64,000 nt of DNA from Sequoia sempervirens (lineage: Eukaryota > Streptophyta > Pinopsida > Cupressales > Cupressaceae), in contig VDFB02358134.1 of the NCBI GenBank assembly GCA_007258455.2, forward strand, positions 210,996,816-211,060,815, in the 5' to 3' direction. Positions within the stretch are counted from its first letter, which is position 1; each line of letters starts with the position of its first letter. Below, piece after piece: positions 57,715-64,000 of this stretch. The translations under genes and the position numbers were made by a program. Below the pieces are notes generated by a model. The model was not told where the DNA came from. It saw only the letters and a list, made by a program, of their open reading frames with translations, and searched no databases.

Positions 57715-58700
57715 TCTTCAAGGGTAAGTATACCTCCAAAAAGATTCTCTCCCTCTTTGTATATTGTTCTGTTAACTGATGCTGGTGAACCAAAATATTA
57801 TGATGAAGCTATGCAGGTGGATACCAAGGTTCAGTGGGAGCGTGGAATGCAAGAAGAAATGGACTCCTTGCTGGAAAATCAGACTTGGGAATTATGCAAG
57901 TTGCCTGCAAGGAAAAAGAATTTACCAAATAAATGGATTTATAGGCTGAAAGAGGAGGATGGAGATAAGAAGAGATCTAAAGCTAGATTAGTTGTAAAGG
58001 GTTTTTCACAGAAAAAGGGTATTGATTTTGATGAGATTTTTTCTCCTGTTGTTAAAATGACTTCTATTTGTATTGTTTTAAGTATTGTGGCTGCTGAATA
58101 TTTGCATTTAGAACAACTTGATGTTAAAACAACCTTTCTCCATGGTGATTTGGAAGAGGAAATATATATGGAACAATCACAAGGATTTGAGGTCAAAGGT
58201 AAGGAGAAATTAGTGTGCAGATTGAAGAAAAGTTTATATGGCTTGAAGCAAGCACCTCGACAATGGTATTTGAAATTTGACAATTTTATGGCTGAGCAAG
58301 GCTACAGTAGGTGTAATTCTGACCATTGTGTTTATTTTAAGAGGTTGGATAATAATAGCTACATTATTTTATGTTTATATGTTGATGACATGCTTGTAGC
58401 TGGGTCTAACATGGATCACATAAGTGAGTTAAAACAACAGTTAGCAAAATCTTTTGCTATGAAGAATTTGGGGGCAGCAAAACAAATCCTTGGTATGAAA
58501 ATTTGTAGAGATAGGAAAAATAGAAAATTGTTTTTATCTCAGGCTAATTATGTTGAAAAGGTGTTGCAGAGATTTCATATGGAGAATGCAAAAGCTTTCA
58601 GCACACCTTTGCCTAGTCATGTTAAATTGACTAAGGATATGTGTCCAAAGACACAAGAGGAGGAAGAAAAAATGTCCAAGGTACCATATGCTTCAGCTAT
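57715..58700 (+). pseudogene. copia reverse transcriptase
   Basis: RVT_2-type polymerase that copies the element's RNA. Open from 57,715 to 58,974. It shows QVDTKVQWERGMQEEMDSL, NKWIYRLKEEDGDKKRSKAR, QKKGIDFDEIFSPVVKMTSI, the first catalytic Asp in LEQLDVKTTFLHGDLEE, KKSLYGLKQAPRQWY, and the YVDDM motif (tyrosine codon at 58,378). All catalytic Asp residues are kept and there is no stop within the domain. Confidence 0.95.
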
Positions 58701-59340
58701 AGGCAGTTTAATGTACGCCATGGTATGTACTAGACCAAATATTGCACATGTCGTAGGAGTTGTTAGCAGGTATTTGAGTCATCTTGGAGTTGAGCATTGG
58801 AATGCAGTAAAATGGATTCTCAAGTATTTGAGAGATACATCCAATAAATGTTTATGTTTTGGGGGATCTAATATTGATTTAAAAGGCTATGTTGACTTAG
58901 ATTTGGCAGGGGATATAGATACTAGGCAGAGTACCATAGGTTATGTATTCATAGTTGGTGGGACAGCAGTGAGTTAGATTTCTCGATTGCAAAAGGTGGT
59001 TGCTTTATCCACCACAGAGGTAGAGTATGTTGTTGCAACAGAGGTAGCAAAGGAGATGATATGGCTGCAACTTTTCATGGATGAGTTGGGAAAACAATAG
59101 GATGGAAATTACTTATTTACAGACAGTCAGAGTGCTATACATCTTGCAAATAATTCTTCCTTGCATTCTAAAACAAAACACATACAATTGAGATATCATT
59201 TCATTCGGTCAGTGTTGGAAGATGGACAGGTCAAGCTGGACAAGATACATATAGATGTCAATCCAGTAGATATGTTTACGAAGGCGGTTCCAAGGGAGAA
59301 GCTGAGCTCCTCTTCAGCTTTGGTTGGCCTTCAAGGTTGA
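58701..59340 (+). pseudogene. copia RNase H and polyprotein end
   Basis: The Ty1-type RNase H removes the RNA strand. Order: ASAIGSLMYAMVCTRPNIAH, SRYLSHLGVEHWNAVKWILK, GYVDLDLAGDIDTRQSTIGY (catalytic Asp; the usual ADWAGD is LDLAGD here), TAG at 58,975, then ALSTTEVEYV (catalytic Glu), TAG at 59,098, DSQSAIHLANN (catalytic Asp), KTKHIQLRYHFIR and DMFTKAVPREK. It stops at TGA 59,338-59,340. Confidence 0.9.
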
Positions 59341-59417
59341 ATTCAAGTATAACAAAGCAACAGGGTCCAAGGTCCTTATTTCCAGTGGGAGCTGTAAGTG
59401 CAGCAGTGTTGTCTAGG

Positions 59418-59478
59418 ATCAGTCTCCAAGTGGGAGGTTGTGATGGTGTGGAGCCTGATCAGTCTCCAAGTGGGAGAT
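59418..59478 (+). promoter_or_regulatory. Polypurine tract of the copia element (duplicated)
   Basis: AAGTGGGAGA directly precedes TTGTTGG at the LTR edge. A near-identical stretch, GATCAGTCTCCAAGTGGGAG, occurs twice, at about 59,418 and 59,457. Only the second adjoins the LTR. Confidence 0.75.
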
Positions 59479-60023
59479 TGTTGGTATGCGGTGACTGATC
59501 ATGCTATACTATATAGCCCATGGTATACTGTACACCCTGGCCCCCTGTCCTCACCAGGGTCCAGGGCCGGGCCAGGCCCCGAGCGGGGGTTCGGGGGCGG
59601 CAGACCCTGAGAAGCGGGGGTTCAAGGGCAACAGCCCCAGAAAAGCAGGGGTTCGGGGGTGCAGCCCCCAAGAAATTTTTTTTTGCCATTTTTTTCATGT
59701 CATCAGCGAAAAAGGAAAAATCTCCGAAAAAGAAAGAAAACCGACTTTGTAAAACCCTAATTCTGGAAGCTTCTAAAAGCTTGTTAAAAGGGGTTGGGAT
59801 GGGGGTTACAGTATGATGAGAAATATAATTATTCGCAAGATTGTAATAGGTTTGCACTGGATAATAAATGTATTGGATGGCTGTGGTTTGGTGGATGTAG
59901 CCCAGATTGGGTGAACCACATTAAATTCTCTATGTTATGATTTATTTTGTGTATGTTTTAGTTTCTCTGTTTATTATTTAAATCTGCATTTAATTGTTAG
60001 ATCTGCCATCTCTAATCCTAATA
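59479..60023 (+). repeat. 3' LTR of the copia element
   Basis: 545 bp, TGTTGGTATG to CCTAATA (terminal CA changed to TA). The 63 extra bases relative to the 5' LTR come from two additional 31-bp G/C-rich units at 59,583-59,675. Most other differences from the 5' LTR are transitions. Confidence 0.9.
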
Positions 60024-60028
60024 GTAAG
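60024..60028. repeat. Target-site duplication of the copia element (right)
   Basis: GTAAG, identical to the left copy. Confidence 0.85.
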
Positions 60029-60139
60029 TCATCTTTAGCCGTTATGTCTACATTTGAGAGTCTTTTTTACTTTTGCATGCTTTGGGTGATGCTTATCTAT
60101 TTGAGCTTTTAAGATATTTCTCGTGCTATTACGATCATA

Positions 60140-60599
60140 TGGATGAGTGGGATGTACATGCAAGTATGTTTATATATGCACATACATGTTAATGGGATCT
60201 AACGACATGTATATGCATATGTATAGATTTACCAAACATACACACTTATCAATATGATGGTAAATGTGAATGGCTACATGTGAAACAGATGTGAACATAT
60301 ATATGTGTATAGTATATACATGTATCCAAATTCATATGTATATTGATACATGAGTACATTAGTGAATGGACATGCTCATACGAATGCGTCGATATAGATA
60401 TACCTACACATACATGTACATAGAGGAATATGTATATATATGCACACATTTCTATAATGTGTTTATTAAATGTATTATTGCTTGTACTCATATATATATA
60501 AAATGCATGCTTACATTATTGAATTACGATATATATAAAAATATATATATAATATATGTATATATATATTAATAGATATATATAAATATATAAATATAG
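60140..60599. repeat. Alternating purine-pyrimidine, AT-rich tract
   Basis: Dense TATATG, CATACATG and (TA)n runs. Frames of 68-80 codons on both strands (Tyr/His/Ile-rich) are products of this composition. Confidence 0.7.
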
Positions 60600-60604
60600 G
60601 GGAT

Positions 60605-60680
60605 CACCTATTAGTTTAATGGTGATATGGTTGCCCTATTTGTGGTGCAACCAAGGTTCAAATCCCCACCTGAAGTTTAG
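60605..60680 (+). repeat. tRNA-like (SINE-like) head
   Basis: TAGTTTAATGGTG at 60,612 resembles a polymerase III A box, and GGTTCAAATCC at 60,655 resembles a B box, 43 bases apart as in tRNAs. The would-be acceptor arms do not pair, so not a functional tRNA gene. A tRNA-derived SINE head is the likeliest reading; its 3' end is not defined. Confidence 0.45.
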
Positions 60681-61129
60681 CGGTGTATACCAGTTTGGTC
60701 CCAACTATTCGGAGGTAAAATAAAATGGTGGCTGGTCTTGGAGGACATACAGGTGATCTCGTTGGATGTGGTGACTGATCATGCTGGAGGTGTGTGCTGC
60801 TCATGGATTCATTTTCCTATCAGTGTGTACTACTCGTGGAATATTTTTGAACCCACATTGTTCTTCCATGCCTGGTAGGTTCTATATTGGACCCTTGTGA
60901 GTCTTTCACTCCTTCTGCTTAGTTTTTCATGGAGAGATAAGGATGACACAAACAGATGAATGGAATTGGTTCCAGCAAGGAGGCCAACGGGACTATTGGT
61001 AGGCGTAGTACTGGGTGACTAGTGGAGGTGGAAATTTAGTGGGGATGAGGTCCCCCGAATGTGGTCTCACTAGTTCATAGCTCCAATCAAAAGAATTCAG
61101 TGTGCTACCCCTTAGCAGTGATTTACCAA

Positions 61130-61197
61130 GCAAATATATATATATATATAAATATATAAATACATGTTAATTATTTAAGTATATATATAAGTATATA

Positions 61198-61296
<99 letters not shown>

Positions 61297-61320
61297 ATAT
61301 ATATATATATATATATTAAA
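61130..61320. repeat. (AT)n microsatellite
   Basis: Almost uninterrupted AT dinucleotides at 61,196-61,315, with shorter runs from 61,132. Confidence 0.9.
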
Positions 61321-62827
61321 CACACTAAAAATATGATAATTGAGATCGGCTCTCTTATTCTTTAAGTTGATATAATAGCTATCGACTACTAGTGGAAACC
61401 AATTATACTTGTGAATTCCACATGATATATGGTGTGGCTTTGCATTTGTTATTGTTTTCTATCTTAAACTTGACTTATTCGACATCTTTATGGAGACTAT
61501 GCTTGACTTAGTCTAACATATTAAACTGCAAGTCGATTCATCCACCATTTGGAATGATTGAAATTTGTTGTCATTATTTAGAAGTTGACTAAGTTTTATG
61601 ATGCCAAATATGAAGGAACAAGAATAGCAAATGGAACCATCTTTGATTTTTAGTCCCTACATATGTCTTTCATTGAAACAATTCAAATTATGCATGTGCA
61701 TTTGGAATAGGTCTTTGAATTGTTGTCATGGAAACTAGTTGATCTATAGGAGGTTTTGTTGAGTCTGTACTTAGTTGCTTTGCTTGAAGCTTGTTGTAAT
61801 TTTACTTGCCTAAATTGTAGGATTTGTGACTACTTGGTTGCTCTATAAATAGTTGAACCAATTCATTTTTGAGGGATGCATTCTTTCAAGAGATTCTACA
61901 TCTTTTGAAATTCCTATTTTATGCCTTATAACCAGCCATATTTTTCTTAGCATTGAGATAGAGATAGGAAGAGAGTTTTTATAGTTTGTGAGGATATTAT
62001 ATTTTGGAGGAGTAAGCTATCAACTTGAGAGGTGGGGATTATAATGACATTTCTTGAGAAGATAATTATCAATCCTTTTTGTTGTTGGAGAGGGTTGCAT
62101 TGTTGTCATTAGTTTGGATAAAGTGATAATAGGCATGAGGATCTCTTCTTCTTTATTATTTTATTTTGAATGGTGTGTTTTGCATGCATGGTTGAGATAT
62201 CTTTCCAGTGTATGCATTAGAAAGTTTAGATTACTTTGAAAAGGAAAGTGAAGTTATTATGTACTCCATATTAGGAGATTGGTGTTTATCATAGGTATTA
62301 TTACTAGGTATGATTGAACATGAAAAGAACATATGTGTAATTAGCTAAGTTATTGATTTAAGTAGTATAGCTTATGTTTACTCCCAAGACAGGTCATCCA
62401 GGATGAGAGGGAGTTTTATATACTTAAGAGTAAGTAGGGTTATCCAAAAAATAGGCTATCTTTGGAATGAATAATTATCCATACAAGGAAATGCCTAACT
62501 TGTGTACTTACTAGTTAAGTAGGTATAGTCCAAGTAGATTAATATGGTTGTAGGTTATTTGGGATGATGGACTATCCATTGAAGGAAATAACTATGTGTA
62601 GCTTAAGATAGCCTTAAGTCAAATCATTCCTGAGTAGTGTATGTGATAGATGACACTCAGTAGGAATACTGAATGTAACACTTTGGCCAAAGTAGTGTGA
62701 ATGTCTGAGACTCCACTCTAGATTTTGTGACTATCGAGACTAACATTATTAGTTCACCATGATCTAGTATTAAATTCTAGACATAGATTGTAGTACAACA
62801 AGTTCTAGTTATGTAGGACACAACATT
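61321..62827 (+). other. Possible LTR or promoter remnant, otherwise unassigned
   Basis: No convincing gene. CTCTATAAATAG at 61,841-61,852 is a good TATA box, followed by sequence with no open frame. The region may be a solo LTR, but I found no partner or clear ends. Confidence 0.3.
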
Positions 62828-62967
62828 GTGATCAGTTGGTTGTTGTTATCGATTACTTTAACAATTTCTTCATTCGAAGGGAAGGGCCATCTATCAAATC
62901 ATATATGTACAAGGGACCGCATTATGAGTCTGTGGTTGGCAAAAAAGTTTCCAATTGATGCTTCTCA

Positions 62968-63752
62968 GGTATGTGCAGGATCATCATGGAAAAAACAAGC
63001 CCTTAAGTGGCAAAAAATTTAGAAAAATATAAGTTAGGCAACTTGACGTAAAAATTTGAATAAGTTATCTATATTATTTCAAATATATGTAAGAATAGAA
63101 TCTGTAGCAAATTGAATGTAGTTTCTAAACTACTAGGTTTGTTTAAAAAAAAATCTATTTAGTGAAAATTTGAAATTTCATTGCAGTGGTACTTAAATTT
63201 CAGGGAAAAATAAGAAGTAGTTGTCTGTCTGACCACCCTAACCACAATAAAATGATAATATTTTTCTATAATATTTTAGATATAAGTAGAGGACTCATGC
63301 CTCGATGTGATGCATATTTTTTGTAATTTTTTTCCAAATAAATAATTAATTATGAATTTTTTATTACAAATTTTTAAAAAATATAAATACTCATATGTCT
63401 AACCACCTTAACTTGGTCAAAACTTCATGAAATTCAATTTTTCTTTTCTTAATCTATAGTATGCAAAGCATAGAATGTGATGCATATTTTGGATTCAAAA
63501 AATGTGATATTGTTTGAAAGCTATAGATGTTTTTCAATCAGCCTACCAATAAAGAATTTAGTCATAATTTGAATAGAAAATGAATAATAATTACTTATTA
63601 AATTCAAAGTAAAGCATAATTTATATCGGTGGAAAACTAAGAATCTCTTTTAAAAACCCTTTTCATTTCATCAATTTTGGGTAAAAAAATAGTCATTAGC
63701 CACATACACATCATATTGCCACTTTTTGGCCCATCATGATACTGCACATACC
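62968..63752. mobile_element. 785-bp TIR element, copy 2 (MITE-like)
   Basis: Same length and orientation as 1,780-2,564. TIRs GGTATGTGCAGGATCAT and its near inverse at the right end. No coding capacity. Confidence 0.65.
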
Positions 63753-64000
63753 CTCTCCTCCATAGTAGGCAACAAAAGAACCAAGATTTGAAAGGAAGGA
63801 TCCTAGACTGCCTTACAACTATTTTTTGTAAAGCTCTTTGAGCTATGTATGTAAATGTATGTTTCTTACATTGATGTATTATATGAAATGAAAAGGAATT
63901 CATGTTTTCATATGTTATGCATCTTGATTGCAAATTATCAATAAACAAATGAAATTTTTTTATTACATTGACATTGTTACTTAGTTTATTTACTTGTTTG
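63753..64000. other. No recognised feature
   Basis: AT-rich sequence. A minus-strand frame of 103 codons overlaps this stretch and the end of the TIR element; it crosses the element boundary and is unlikely to be a gene. Confidence 0.5.

Larger units (their letters stand above)
54825..60023 (+). mobile_element. Ty1/copia LTR retrotransposon, full-length but coding-dead
   Basis: 5,199 bp with both LTRs, a tRNA-Met primer-binding site, gag-protease-integrase-reverse transcriptase-RNase H order (the copia order), a polypurine tract and 5-bp GTAAG duplications. Domain sequence suggests the Tork/Tnt1-like side of plant copia elements, but I cannot place it firmly. The polyprotein has seven in-frame TAG codons, one TGA, and a frame-disturbed stretch in integrase, so it can move only with help. 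Confidence 0.95.

Noticed and set aside
56920..58283. Minus-strand ORFs opposite the copia integrase and reverse transcriptase
   Set aside because: Shadows of well-identified domains.
60249..60572. Tyr/Ile-rich ORFs on both strands
   Set aside because: They arise from the alternating AT/GT microsatellite.
60605..60680. A genuine tRNA gene
   Set aside because: A and B boxes are present but the acceptor arms do not pair and no clear anticodon arm forms.
63637..63948. Minus-strand ORF of 103 codons
   Set aside because: It straddles the right end of the 785-bp TIR element and has no family features.

Overview
The window is plant nuclear DNA made almost entirely of transposable elements. I see no complete host gene. 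Long LTR retrotransposons nested in one another, a plant-type Ty1/copia element primed by initiator tRNA-Met, a plant mobile domain (PMD) relic and AT-rich spacers point to a large-genome land plant. A gymnosperm such as a conifer is my best guess, but that is inference.

Layout. (1) 1-6,652: remains of two minus-strand Ty3/gypsy-like elements. Element D has gag, a primer-binding site at 2,858-2,876 and a probable LTR up to about 6,024. Element C contributes the 3' part of its gag at 6,025-6,652. A 785-bp terminal-inverted-repeat (TIR) element sits in D's leader. (2) 6,653-33,499: element B, a minus-strand LTR element of about 12.5 kb, inserted in C's gag (5-bp target duplication RTTGG). B's own 5' LTR is split by element A at 19,039-33,423 (plus strand, 14.4 kb, duplication AATGC/AATGT). 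A and B are sister elements with about 1.35-kb LTRs, a shared primer-binding site and polypurine tract, and no reverse transcriptase, integrase or protease that I can see. Both instead carry a conserved Pro/Ser/Tyr-rich ORF with a G-patch-like motif, a second candidate ORF, several tandem-repeat arrays and a conserved non-coding 3' module. A also carries two copies, in opposite orientation, of a 1-kb TIR element that B lacks. (3) 33,500-38,733: the 5' part of C, with gag, a long leader, a primer-binding site and a 1.27-kb LTR. (4) 38,734-46,672: a further relative of A/B (called E/F here) with the conserved 3' module, an antisense PMD pseudogene, an array of GGTGAATTC palindromes, a polypurine tract and a 1.24-kb LTR. 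(5) 44,154-54,977: the same 5.36 kb appears twice around a run of exactly 100 N (49,516-49,615). This looks like two overlapping contigs placed end to end, not biology. (6) 54,825-60,023: a structurally complete but coding-dead Ty1/copia element with GTAAG target duplications. (7) 60,024-64,000: AT microsatellites, a tRNA-like (SINE-like) head, a possible LTR/promoter remnant and a second copy of the 785-bp TIR element.

How it fits together. The order of insertion can be read from the nesting: C, then B into C, then A into B. The two 1-kb TIR elements entered A's lineage after it split from B. None of the elements has an intact polyprotein. A and B would need proteins supplied in trans by an autonomous relative. 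In-frame stops are overwhelmingly TAG, as expected from decay of methylated cytosines. The best candidate for an undescribed system is the A/B/F family: its conserved ORF1 with a G-patch-like motif, and its paired non-coding motif that recurs in three elements.
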